NCBI GenBank assembly: GCA_017537045.1 | Contig: JAFYLN010000109.1 | Location: forward strand, 1-25,940 | DNA: 25,940 bases | DNA from: Oscillospiraceae bacterium | GTDB lineage: Bacteria > Bacillota_A > Clostridia > Oscillospirales > Oscillospiraceae | Reading direction: 5' to 3' | Shown here: positions 8,173 to 14,522 of the stretch, in pieces | Layout: each line of letters opens with the position of its first letter | Numbering within the stretch: the first letter of the stretch is position 1 | The notes under the pieces: model-generated | Told to the model about the DNA's origin: nothing | The model's database searches: none | The model's input: only the letters and a program-made list of their open reading frames with translations | Program-made: the position numbers and the translations under genes

Positions 8173-8652
8173 ATGAGTGACTTTACCCATTTTAATGAAC
8201 AGGGTCGCGCCAAGATGGTGGATGTGGGCGAGAAACCCATCTCCCAGCGTGTGGCAGTTGCCGCAGGCCAGGTTCTGGTCAATGATAAGACCTTTGCGCT
8301 GATTCAGTCCGGCGGCATGAAGAAGGGCGATGTGCTGACCGTTGCCCAGATTGCCGGTGTTATGGGTGCCAAGCGCACCCCGGATATTATTCCCATGTGC
8401 CACCCCATTTTGATGGACGGTATCAATCTGGAGCTTTCTCTGGACGAGGAGAAAAAATCAGTGGAGATCAAGGCCACCGTTTCCTGCGACGGAAGAACCG
8501 GCGTGGAAATGGAGGCCCTGACAGCGGTTTCCACCGCTGCGCTGACGGTTTACGATATGTGTAAGGCTGTCCAGAAGGATATGGTCATTACCGACATCCG
8601 TCTGCTGAGCAAAACCGGCGGTGTCCACGGTGATTACAAACGGGAGGAATGA
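8173..8652 (+). CDS. moaC: Cyclic pyranopterin monophosphate synthase
   Basis: The protein has 159 residues, the usual MoaC length. It holds the signature KRTPDIIPMCHP, then GRTGVEMEALTAVSTAALT and YDMCKA, and ends with LLSKTGGVHG; the conserved H of MCHP and the K of SKTGG are active-site residues in the family. MoaC rearranges the MoaA product to cyclic pyranopterin monophosphate in the cytoplasm. Its ribosome site GGAGGT lies within the last codons of moaA, so the two are translationally linked, and its own end carries the site for mogA. Nothing is unusual in the sequence. Confidence 0.97.
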   Translation: MSDFTHFNEQGRAKMVDVGEKPISQRVAVAAGQVLVNDKTFALIQSGGMKKGDVLTVAQIAGVMGAKRTPDIIPMCHPILMDGINLELSLDEEKKSVEIKATVSCDGRTGVEMEALTAVSTAALTVYDMCKAVQKDMVITDIRLLSKTGGVHGDYKREE

Positions 8653-8654
8653 GT

Positions 8655-9146
8655 ATGTATACAGCAGCAGTCATCACCATCAGCGACAAGGGCTACCGCG
8701 GTGAACGGCCGGACACCAGCGGTCCCAATCTGGTAGAGATTCTGAAGGAAAAGGGCTTTGATGTAACCTACACCTGCATCATTCCTGACGAACGGGAAAT
8801 GATCAGGGGCGAACTGGTCAAATGCGCCGACGAGCTGGGCATTGCGCTGGTACTGACCACCGGCGGCACCGGCTTCTCGCCCCGGGATATTACCCCCGAA
8901 GCGGCTATGGACATCATCGAGCGTCCCACCCCCGGCATTCCTGAAGCCATGCGGGCGGAGTCCATGCGGATCACCCCCAAGGGCTGCCTGAGCCGCTCTG
9001 TGGCAGGCATCCGGAGGCGCACCCTGATCATCACCCTGCCCGGCAGCAAAAAAGCAAGTCAGGAGAATATTCTGGCGGTCATTGACCCCGTGGCTCACGG
9101 TCTGGATATGCTCTACTCCGAGGGCAGCGCCGACTGTGCCAAGTAA
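8655..9146 (+). CDS. mogA: Molybdopterin adenylyltransferase (MogA/MoaB family)
   Basis: The protein has 163 residues in the MoCF-binding fold, with the family motifs TISDKGYRGERPDTSGP at the start, TTGGTGFSPRDITPEA in the middle and a LPGSKKA segment near 130. It adenylates molybdopterin with ATP so that MoeA can insert metal. The start at 8655 is preferred because GGGAGG (8642-8647) lies seven bases before it; an ATG at 8649 that overlaps the moaC stop is only one base from that site. It lacks the MOSC fusion seen in some relatives. It is the last gene of the forward operon, followed at once by a strong terminator. Bacterial MogA and MoaB are hard to separate by eye, so the symbol is less sure than the function. 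Confidence 0.92.
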   Translation: MYTAAVITISDKGYRGERPDTSGPNLVEILKEKGFDVTYTCIIPDEREMIRGELVKCADELGIALVLTTGGTGFSPRDITPEAAMDIIERPTPGIPEAMRAESMRITPKGCLSRSVAGIRRRTLIITLPGSKKASQENILAVIDPVAHGLDMLYSEGSADCAK

Positions 9147-9157
9147 AAACAGGCAGT

Positions 9158-9187
9158 AAAAATCCCCTGCATCAGCAGGGGATTTTT
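9158..9187. terminator. Bidirectional terminator between mogA and the FmdE gene
   Basis: A perfect 13-base stem (9158-9170 with 9175-9187) surrounds the loop ATCA. It has a run of T on the right arm and, by symmetry, a run of A on the left, so it can end transcription from both the forward mogA operon and the reverse fmdE operon, whose stop codon is at 9188-9190. Confidence 0.92.
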
Positions 9188-9709
9188 TCATACATCAAAC
9201 CGATTATAGCTTTCAAAACAGTCCAGACAGAGCTTCCTGCCGCCTGCGATCCTGATCCAGTTGGCACCGGTCTTTTCGCCGCAGCATTCACAGTTGTAGC
9301 TGTCGAAGATTTTGGCAGGGGTAGGCAGTGGGATACGGGTGGGCATTACATCAAATAGCTGCTCGCAGCTTCTGTCGAAATAATAGCTCTGAGATTCCTC
9401 AGGGGTCATATTCAGAGGCTTTGGCTTGAGGACAAGACGGACGGATTCTCCTGTTGCCCGGTTATAGAAAGAGAAAGCCTGCTTGCCGGTCATGTGAAAC
9501 AGCAGATTGCCTTTGCCGATGCTGCAGCCCAGCATCACCTGAATGGCATCCACACCGCAGGCATCGTTTTCGGAAATGCACACCACCTGTTCATTGTCGG
9601 AGAAGGAAATGTTCAGCAGCTTCATGGCATATTCCGCCGCCGCATACCCGATCCGCAGGCCGCCGCAGCGGTGACCGTGGAACTCCACGCACTTTTCCCA
9701 AAGATCCAT
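9188..9709 (-). CDS. FmdE-like zinc-binding protein of the tungsten/molybdenum cofactor cluster
   Basis: The 173-residue protein has an N-terminal FmdE domain with C7, H11, H13 and C15 in the motif CVEFHGHRCGGLRIGYAA, followed by SENDACGVDAIQ and KGNLLFHMTGKQAFSF, all typical of FmdE-family proteins (named for formylmethanofuran dehydrogenase subunit E). The C-terminus is a zinc-ribbon-like CECC (140-143) plus CLDC (161-164). FmdE-family genes are often beside molybdenum or tungsten enzyme genes, but their biochemical role is not settled; metal delivery or enzyme maturation are candidates. It lies one base downstream of the MoaE-like gene, whose last codons supply a GGAG ribosome site, and ends at the shared terminator. 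Confidence 0.85.
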   Translation of the reverse strand: MDLWEKCVEFHGHRCGGLRIGYAAAEYAMKLLNISFSDNEQVVCISENDACGVDAIQVMLGCSIGKGNLLFHMTGKQAFSFYNRATGESVRLVLKPKPLNMTPEESQSYYFDRSCEQLFDVMPTRIPLPTPAKIFDSYNCECCGEKTGANWIRIAGGRKLCLDCFESYNRFDV

Positions 9710-9710
9710 G

Positions 9711-10103
9711 TCAATTCAACTCCGTTTCCACAACACATTCGTTCTTGACCCGGCTGACCAGATATTGCAGTGCATCCACCACTCTGGGACGGATGTCGCC
9801 GCCGATGAGGACGTACATGATATCGTCACCCATGGAAAGCGCCCCCTCGTTGAGCCAAACCTTGATGTAATAGATGCCCTCCATTTTGTAGGTGTCCGCA
9901 ATGACTGCGTTGACCTTTTCTTCGTCATAGGAGAAGATCATACCGGTAACTTCCCTGGTATTCTCTTCTCCGTAGCGCACTTTGGCCTTGGCGGTCTGGC
10001 GGACAGTGCCATTGTGGGTCAGGTACATACCGCACAGCGGGGCGGTTTCGTGCGCCTTGGCTTCTTTCAGCCAGGCATCAATAGAAGGAATGGGTTTGCT
10101 CAT
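9711..10103 (-). CDS. Divergent MoaE-like protein (molybdopterin synthase large-subunit fold)
   Basis: The 130-residue protein aligns along most of MoaE: LCGMYLTHNGTVRQ matches the family GAVVTFxGxVRN strand, EEKVNAVIADTY the helix, and EGALSMGDDIMYVLIG the GELxxGDEIVxV segment, followed by the final helix DALQYLVSRVK. MoaE, with MoaD thiocarboxylate, puts the dithiolene sulfurs on the pyranopterin. In a gapless alignment to my memory of E. coli MoaE, both catalytic lysines (K119, K126) are replaced (V116 and C123 here; the nearest lysine is K120), the HR pairs are altered, and the C-terminal tail is about 20 residues shorter. It may therefore be an altered or non-classical partner. The GGAGGT site that serves it also encodes the Gly-Gly end of the preceding gene. 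Confidence 0.7.
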   Translation of the reverse strand: MSKPIPSIDAWLKEAKAHETAPLCGMYLTHNGTVRQTAKAKVRYGEENTREVTGMIFSYDEEKVNAVIADTYKMEGIYYIKVWLNEGALSMGDDIMYVLIGGDIRPRVVDALQYLVSRVKNECVVETELN

Positions 10104-10106
10104 AGC

Positions 10107-10361
10107 TCAACCTCCGGTGGATAAGAATTGGATGAAATAGCGGTGATAGATATTTTCCACGTCAGCATTTTCACCCTCCATGTGAATACGGATGCGCTTG
10201 GCTGCCCAGACCCCCATACCCTTAGGTTTCAGTTCCGTTAGCGTAATACGGCATGTGCCGAAGATGAAACAGTTGATGCTTTCTTCAGTCACATCCTCCT
10301 GCTCCCGGAAAAAGGCGCGGGCGCGCTGGATGGAAACACTCCAGGTTTCTTCTTTCATCAT
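10107..10361 (-). CDS. Small protein ending in Gly-Gly, upstream of the MoaE-like gene
   Basis: This 84-residue protein starts at the ATG at 10361, after a GGGGTG site; a second ATG follows at 10358. I do not recognise a family. It is mixed in composition, with a likely helix (IQRARAFFREQ), beta-like stretches (CFIFGTCRITLTEL, KRIRIHMEG) and the ending IQFLSTGG. Its length, the C-terminal double glycine and its place three bases upstream of a MoaE-like gene recall MoaD, the sulfur carrier of molybdopterin synthase. However, no clear MoaD motif precedes the end, and the codons for Gly-Gly (GGAGGT) are also the ribosome site of the next gene, so the glycines could be a by-product. It is best called an unknown conserved-looking protein with a testable MoaD-analogue hypothesis. 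Confidence 0.7.
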   Translation of the reverse strand: MMKEETWSVSIQRARAFFREQEDVTEESINCFIFGTCRITLTELKPKGMGVWAAKRIRIHMEGENADVENIYHRYFIQFLSTGG

Positions 10362-10420
10362 AACAATCACCCCAGTGCTATCATACACCAACTTGCATCA
10401 AAAAGAAAGATGAAAAGCTA

Positions 10421-10449
10421 TTGAAATTGACAAATTTCTGTGGTATACT
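10421..10449 (+). promoter_or_regulatory. Strong promoter of the tungstate transport operon
   Basis: TTGAAA at 10421-10426 and TATACT at 10444-10449 are exactly 17 bases apart, with TGG directly before the -10 (extended -10). The predicted transcript starts near 10456, at the beginning of the structured leader at 10453-10589, which fits a riboswitch-controlled operon. Confidence 0.8.
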
Positions 10450-10452
10450 GAC

Positions 10453-10589
10453 TTGGTAAACGAACCTCGCGTTGCGAGGGGACATAGCGTTTTGTAAAGC
10501 TGGTGGACGAGCCTCTTTCCAAAAGCACAAAGGTTACGCAGTAACTGCACCCTTTTTGCTTCGGGATGGGTTCGTTTTTTTATTACCAA
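10453..10589 (+). promoter_or_regulatory. Structured tupA leader, candidate Moco/Tuco riboswitch
   Basis: The leader closes with a long stem: AAACGAACC (10458-10466) pairs with GGTTCGTTT (10569-10577), extended by TTGGT (10453-10457) with ACCAA (10585-10589). Inside are a hairpin CCTCGC/GCGAGG (10465-10479, sharing two bases with the closing stem), a GAGCCTC block (10509-10515), an arm AAGCA...TGCTT (10523-10561) that includes AAAGG/CCTTT and GTTAC/GTAAC, and GGGATGGG just before the closing strand. The closing strand runs into TTTTTTT, so formation of the stem could also end transcription. This multi-stem layout, the GAGCCTC and GGGATGGG blocks, and the gene context resemble the Moco RNA motif (Rfam RF01055), whose Tuco variants associate with tungsten genes. 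The match is from memory. The tupA ribosome site GGAGGA (10595-10600) follows directly. Confidence 0.6.
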
Positions 10590-10606
10590 AAACTGGAGGA
10601 AGAAAA

Positions 10607-11665
10607 ATGAAAAAGCTGATTTCCCTGCTGCTGGCTCTGATCATGGTTCTGGGCATGGCAGCCTGCGGTGCTGCTCCCACACCCACCACCGCTCCCTCTG
10701 AGCCCGCTCCCGCTCCTACTGCCGTTCCCACCGAACCCGTACCTGCTCCCACCGCTGCGCCCACCCCCACCGATCCCGTTCTGAGTGTTGATACCTGCAT
10801 TCTGATGGAAACTGACAACGACATGCTGAACACCTACTCCATCATTGCTGTCAACCCCGACGCTCCCTTCGTGGATGCTGACGGCAAAGAAGCCAAGAAG
10901 GATGGCATCGCGCTCAATACCGCCGGTGCTGATGCTCTGATCCAGTGGCTGCTGAGCGAAGAAGCTCTGAAGCTGGCCGGCGAATTCGGCATGGGCGACG
11001 AGTACCTGTTCTACATTCTGGACGGCGCGCCCAAGTATGAAGGTGAGATCCCCGCTGCTACCGAAGAGACCAAGGTCATCCGCCTGTCCACCACCACTTC
11101 CGTCAACGACTCCGGTCTGCTGGGTTATCTGCTTCCCGTCTTCAAGGAGAAGTACGGCTATGAGGTCGAAGTTTTCTCCAAGGGCACCGGTATTTCCATC
11201 AACAATGCAAAGATGGGCAATGCTGACCTGATTCTGGTTCACTCCAAGAAGCAGGAAGAAGCTTTCATCGAGGCTGGTTTTGGCCGTGTTGTGGAAGGTT
11301 TCGAGGCTGAGCGCATTTCCTTCCTGTATAACTTCTATGTTCTGTGCGGTCCCTCCACTGACCCCGCAGGCGTTAAGTCCGCCGCTTCCGTCAAGGACGC
11401 TTTCAAGGCAATTGCTGATGGCAAGTACACCTTCATCTCCCGCGGTGACAACTCCGGTACCCACACCAAGGAGCTGGCTCTGTGGCCCGCTGATCTGGGT
11501 ATCACTGCAGAAGCTGCCTCCTTCGCTGCTTATACCGAGTGGTACAATTCCGCCGGTGCCGGTATGGGCATTTGCCTGTCCATGGCTGAGCAGATGGGCG
11601 CCTACATCCTGACCGACAAGGCCACCTTCCTGACCTTCCAGGCCAACGGCGGCGATATGGGTTGA
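10607..11665 (+). CDS. tupA: Tungstate-binding lipoprotein TupA with circularly permuted binding domain
   Basis: The 352-residue protein has a lipoprotein signal (MKKLISLLLALIMVLGMAAC, lipid site C20), a Pro/Thr/Ala linker (about 21-57) and a TupA-type oxyanion-binding domain. The core STTTS (161-165) is the family oxyanion motif, followed by VFSKGTG, ADLILVHS, FYVLCGP, SRGDNSGTHTKE and YILTDKATF. In ordinary TupA the sequence continues after that last motif with a LLNPYSVIAVNP-type strand and an IDWLTSPE-type helix to a LFxPDA end. Here the chain stops at residue 352, and these pieces (MLNTYSIIAVNP 73-84, LIQWLLSEEA 111-120, EYLFYILDGAP 132-142) come first, before STTTS. The start is fixed by GGAGGA at 10595-10600 and the signal peptide. 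It captures tungstate outside the membrane for TupBC. Tungstate rather than molybdate is inferred from motif and context. Confidence 0.88.
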   Translation: MKKLISLLLALIMVLGMAACGAAPTPTTAPSEPAPAPTAVPTEPVPAPTAAPTPTDPVLSVDTCILMETDNDMLNTYSIIAVNPDAPFVDADGKEAKKDGIALNTAGADALIQWLLSEEALKLAGEFGMGDEYLFYILDGAPKYEGEIPAATEETKVIRLSTTTSVNDSGLLGYLLPVFKEKYGYEVEVFSKGTGISINNAKMGNADLILVHSKKQEEAFIEAGFGRVVEGFEAERISFLYNFYVLCGPSTDPAGVKSAASVKDAFKAIADGKYTFISRGDNSGTHTKELALWPADLGITAEAASFAAYTEWYNSAGAGMGICLSMAEQMGAYILTDKATFLTFQANGGDMG

Positions 11666-11666
11666 T

Positions 11667-11740
11667 GCGGCAGGCTGCCGCTGACCATGCGTAACGAATC
11701 ATCGGTATTCGCTGCACCATTGGATACCGCTCGATTCGTT
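11667..11740 (+). other. Stem-loop-rich stretch after tupA
   Basis: Just after the tupA stop are a small hairpin GCGGC/GCCGC (11667-11681) and a larger interrupted one. In the latter, AACGAATC (11693-11700) pairs with GATTCGTT (11733-11740), and CGGTAT (11703-11708) with ATACCG (11724-11729). There is no T-run after it. It may stabilise the tupA message end or be a dispersed repeat; no coding sense or remnant of a canonical TupA C-terminus is seen here. Confidence 0.5.
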
Positions 11741-11795
11741 CCTGCGTCAAAATCTGCAACCCATTATTGCAATTTACAATCAAATCCGTTAAAAT

Positions 11796-11828
11796 AATCC
11801 CGTGGGAACTTTTCCCACGGGATTTCTT
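11796..11828 (+). terminator. Attenuator-like hairpin between tupA and tupB
   Basis: A perfect 13-base stem, AATCCCGTGGGAA (11796-11808) and TTCCCACGGGATT (11812-11824), has the loop CTT and is followed by TCTT. It ends 20 bases before the tupB GTG start. A leaky terminator here would give more binding protein than permease, the usual ratio for ABC importers. Confidence 0.7.
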
Positions 11829-11847
11829 AAAGAAAGGGGCAAAAATA

Positions 11848-12534
11848 GTGAAAACTTCCGTGATCAAGGCAATTCAGCTGATTCTTTCCATGGATGCAGA
11901 ATTGCTGGACATTTTGAGCGTCACAGCCGAAATGAGCATCCAAAGTTCCATCCTTGCCCTTTTGATCGGTGTTCCTCTGGGTATTGTGCTGGGTGCATGT
12001 AAATTCCCCGGACGCAATGTCCTGCTGGTGACAAACCGCACGCTCATGGGCATGCCCCCTGTGGTTTGCGGTCTGTTGTTCTTTATGCTTTTTTCCGGCG
12101 TTGGTCCCTTTGGCTATATGAAGCTGCTGTTTACGGTCAAAATCATGGTTCTGGCGCAGATCGCGCTAATCACGCCCATCGTAGTAGGAACTATGGAGAC
12201 CTATGTGTCGGCCATTGCACCCGCAGTACGGGAAACAGCAAAAGGACTGGGGCTTGGCGGCCTTAAAACATTTCTGCTGCTGTGCAATGAGTGTGTTTAC
12301 CAGATCATCTCGGCTTATTTGCTGGCGTTCTCCCGCTCGATTGCAGAGGTGGGTGCAGTATCCATGGTGGGCGGTGCCATTGCATGGAAGACCAATGTCA
12401 TGACCACAGCCATCATGCAGCACACCAGCCGTGGCAATTTCACTCTGGGTGTGGCGCTGGGTCTGATTCTGTTGAGCCTGTCTTTGATCATCAATATTGT
12501 GATTTCCCTGCTGCAAAGGAGGCTGAGCCGGTGA
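11848..12534 (+). CDS. tupB: Tungstate ABC transporter permease
   Basis: The 228-residue protein has five or six hydrophobic membrane segments (for example ILALLIGVPLGIVLGACKF, VVCGLLFFMLFSGVG, VLAQIALITPIVVGTM and LGLILLSLSLIINIVISLL). It has the binding-protein-dependent permease loop ETAKGLGLGGLKTFLL, which docks the ATPase, and AEVGAVSMVGGAI typical of TupB/WtpB. The GTG at 11848 is chosen because AAAGGGG lies eight bases upstream; longer frames would run through the hairpin at 11796-11824. It forms the membrane channel for tungstate delivered by TupA. Its end overlaps the start of tupC by four bases. Confidence 0.93.
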   Translation: MKTSVIKAIQLILSMDAELLDILSVTAEMSIQSSILALLIGVPLGIVLGACKFPGRNVLLVTNRTLMGMPPVVCGLLFFMLFSGVGPFGYMKLLFTVKIMVLAQIALITPIVVGTMETYVSAIAPAVRETAKGLGLGGLKTFLLLCNECVYQIISAYLLAFSRSIAEVGAVSMVGGAIAWKTNVMTTAIMQHTSRGNFTLGVALGLILLSLSLIINIVISLLQRRLSR

Positions 12535-13184
12535 AAATTCTGCCTTTTTCCATGACCTACGACGGACGTACCGTTCTGGACTTCCCCGGTATGGAATTGC
12601 AGCCGGGTAAGATCTACGCCATCATCGGTGCCAACGGCAGCGGTAAATCCACTTTCGCAAAAATTCTGGCAGGGATTGTGGGTGCGGATAAAAAGGGAAA
12701 GCATCTGGACGGCGGCTGCATCGGCTATATGCCCCAGAAAAACTACGCATTCCGCATGAGCACAAAATCCAACATTCTTTTAAACGGCACAGATGTGCAG
12801 CGTGCTGAGGAATTGATGGATGCACTCCATATCCGCCATCTGGAAAACAAGCGGGCAGATAAGCTTTCAGGCGGTGAAACCGCCCGCATGGCACTGGCGC
12901 GGTTGATGATGAAACCGTACGATCTGGCGGTTCTGGACGAACCCACGGCTGCCATGGATATGGAAACCACCATTCTTTCCGAAAATCTGATCACGTCTTA
13001 TGTAAAAGAAACGAATTGCACCTTGATTCTTGTGACCCACAGCCTGCAGCAGGCGCGCCGCATTGCAGATGAAGTGCTGTATTTCCACAAGGGCGAACTG
13101 GCGGAAGCCGGTAAAAAGGCGCAGGTGCTGACACAGCCTGCCTGTGAAAAGACCCGCCAGTTTCTGGATTTTTACGGTGTATAG
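12531..13184 (+). CDS. tupC: Tungstate ABC transporter ATP-binding protein
   Basis: The 217-residue protein has all ABC motifs: Walker A GANGSGKST (33-41), Q-loop Q69, signature LSGGE (112-116), Walker B LAVLDEP (D136, E137) and the switch histidine H170. It lacks the C-terminal TOBE/regulatory extension of ModC, as expected for TupC. It starts with GTG in a GTGA overlap with the tupB stop, with AAAGGAGG upstream at 12516-12523. It energises import of tungstate on the cytoplasmic face with TupB. The radical SAM gene follows after 14 bases, so import and enzyme maturation share one transcript. Confidence 0.94.
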   Translation: MKILPFSMTYDGRTVLDFPGMELQPGKIYAIIGANGSGKSTFAKILAGIVGADKKGKHLDGGCIGYMPQKNYAFRMSTKSNILLNGTDVQRAEELMDALHIRHLENKRADKLSGGETARMALARLMMKPYDLAVLDEPTAAMDMETTILSENLITSYVKETNCTLILVTHSLQQARRIADEVLYFHKGELAEAGKKAQVLTQPACEKTRQFLDFYGV

Positions 13185-13198
13185 GTGGGGCGAAGAAT

Positions 13199-14326
13199 AT
13201 GCTGCGAAAACTTTATATTGAACCCACAACCAAATGCAACCTCAACTGCAAAATGTGCTTCCGTCATACATGGTTTGACGAGCCTATCTGTGACCTTTCG
13301 CTGGAGGATTACCGCCATGTTCTGGACACCATGCCGAAAACTGTAGAAACCATTTTCTTCGGTGGCATGGGCGAACCCCTGTTCCATAAGGATATTCTTG
13401 AGATGATCCGTCTGGCTGCGGAAACCGGTGCGGAGGTGGAGCTGCTGACCAACGGCACCCTGCTGACAGAAAAGATGATTTACGGCATTCTGGAGGCCGG
13501 TCTGACACGGCTCTGGATTTCCATTGACGATCTGGAAACCGATTCTTCCATCCATACCGGAAATAACGCAGGCGGCGACCACTCCGGTCACAACCATTCC
13601 GGCTTGGTGCTGAGTAATATAAGAATGCTGAACAAGCTCCGGCAGAAGGGTTTAAGCAGTATTTCTCTGGGCATCACCTTTGTTGCCATGAAGAGCAACG
13701 TCCATCAGTTGGCAAAGCTCCCCTTCTTCATTGCCCAGCATCTGGTGGATGAGGTGAATGTGTCCAATATTTCTCCCACGGATGAAGCATCTCAGAATGA
13801 ACTGCTGTACACGGGTCTGGTGAATATGTACACCGGCCCCGGCAAGGGCAGCGTGCTGCCCACGGTGCGGCTGCCTTTCTTCGATCTGAATATTCCTGAA
13901 GCAGCCGATGGTATCACCAGCCTCATGCGCAAGCAGAATTTTGATCTCTATTTCAACGACCAGCCGGTGCTGCGGAAAACGGGCTACTGCAAATTTGTCC
14001 GGGAGGGCATGACCTTTGTCCGTGCCGATGGCGAGGTATGTCCCTGCATGGCGCTGCTGCACAACGGATATACCTATATGCACAGCATCCGCCGGAAGAT
14101 CGTCCACTGCTCCTTCGGCAATATCAGGGAGCAGCCTTTGGCTGATGTGTGGAACAGCGGGGAGTACAAGACCTTCCGAAGAAAGTTTGATGAATTTGAT
14201 TTTGCTTCCTGTCTGTACTGCGGCCATTGTGAACTTTTTGAGGAGAATCAGGAGGACTGCATCGGCAACACCCACCCCGCCTGCGGCGGCTGTCTCTGGG
14301 CAGAGGGTGTGCTGAGCTGCCCTTAA
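13199..14326 (+). CDS. Radical SAM/SPASM protein, tungsten-cofactor oxidoreductase maturase type
   Basis: The 375-residue protein has the radical SAM motif C13-x3-C17-x2-C20 (KCNLNCKMC) near its start, FFGGMGEPL near 55, and a long cysteine-rich C-terminal SPASM-type region (YCKF, CPCMAL, CLYCGHC, then CIGN and CGGC) for additional Fe-S clusters. An unusual His/Gly-rich insert, GGDHSGHNHSG, lies near residue 125. This layout and the gene context match the family named tungsten cofactor oxidoreductase radical SAM maturase (TIGR04317, from memory). Its reaction is not established; it is thought to modify a peptide or the enzyme or cofactor. It is the last gene of the tup operon, with GGTGGGG before its ATG, and is followed by a terminator. 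Confidence 0.87.
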   Translation: MLRKLYIEPTTKCNLNCKMCFRHTWFDEPICDLSLEDYRHVLDTMPKTVETIFFGGMGEPLFHKDILEMIRLAAETGAEVELLTNGTLLTEKMIYGILEAGLTRLWISIDDLETDSSIHTGNNAGGDHSGHNHSGLVLSNIRMLNKLRQKGLSSISLGITFVAMKSNVHQLAKLPFFIAQHLVDEVNVSNISPTDEASQNELLYTGLVNMYTGPGKGSVLPTVRLPFFDLNIPEAADGITSLMRKQNFDLYFNDQPVLRKTGYCKFVREGMTFVRADGEVCPCMALLHNGYTYMHSIRRKIVHCSFGNIREQPLADVWNSGEYKTFRRKFDEFDFASCLYCGHCELFEENQEDCIGNTHPACGGCLWAEGVLSCP

Positions 14327-14336
14327 ACGCTAAAGC

Positions 14337-14370
14337 GACACTGGTTTTCATTGGTCAACCAGTGTCCTTT
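14337..14370 (+). terminator. Terminator of the tup operon
   Basis: GACACTGGTT (14337-14346) pairs perfectly with AACCAGTGTC (14357-14366) around a ten-base loop. It lies 11 bases after the radical SAM stop codon and is followed by CTTTTA. Confidence 0.75.
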
Positions 14371-14468
14371 TATGTTTTTGATGGTATTTTGTACGGCACC
14401 TATCTGCGTACACAGTTTCGGTTTGGTGTAACCCCGATTCTCCCGGGTCAAAAAATTCTATTATAATA

Positions 14469-14508
14469 ACAGCCGCCGGTTGGATGACCGGCGGCTGTAT
14501 CTGTTTTT
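14469..14508 (+). terminator. GC-rich hairpin with T-run between the tup operon and galE
   Basis: ACAGCCGCCGGT (14469-14480) and ACCGGCGGCTGT (14487-14498) form a perfect 12-base stem with a six-base loop, followed on the forward strand by ATCTGTTTTT. It could be a second forward terminator. For the reverse galKE transcript the trailing sequence is TATTATAATAG, a poorer T-run, so termination in that direction is possible but weaker. The stretch 14371-14468 has no gene; a lone TATAAT occurs at 14462-14467. Confidence 0.6.
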
Positions 14509-14522
14509 CTCCTGTGTCTCGC

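Noticed and set aside
10107..10116. Calling the 84-residue protein MoaD outright
   Set aside because: Only length, position and Gly-Gly agree; the upstream sequence lacks MoaD motifs and the codons serve as a ribosome site, so it is kept as a hypothesis.
11666..11795. Lost canonical C-terminus of TupA by frameshift
   Set aside because: The spacer was read for IAVNP- or PDA-like fragments and none were found; the segment is instead present upstream within the gene.
11502..11867. Reverse 121-codon open frame over the tupA end and spacer
   Set aside because: It covers the tupA coding end and palindromes; sequence looks non-protein-like and unsupported by a start site.
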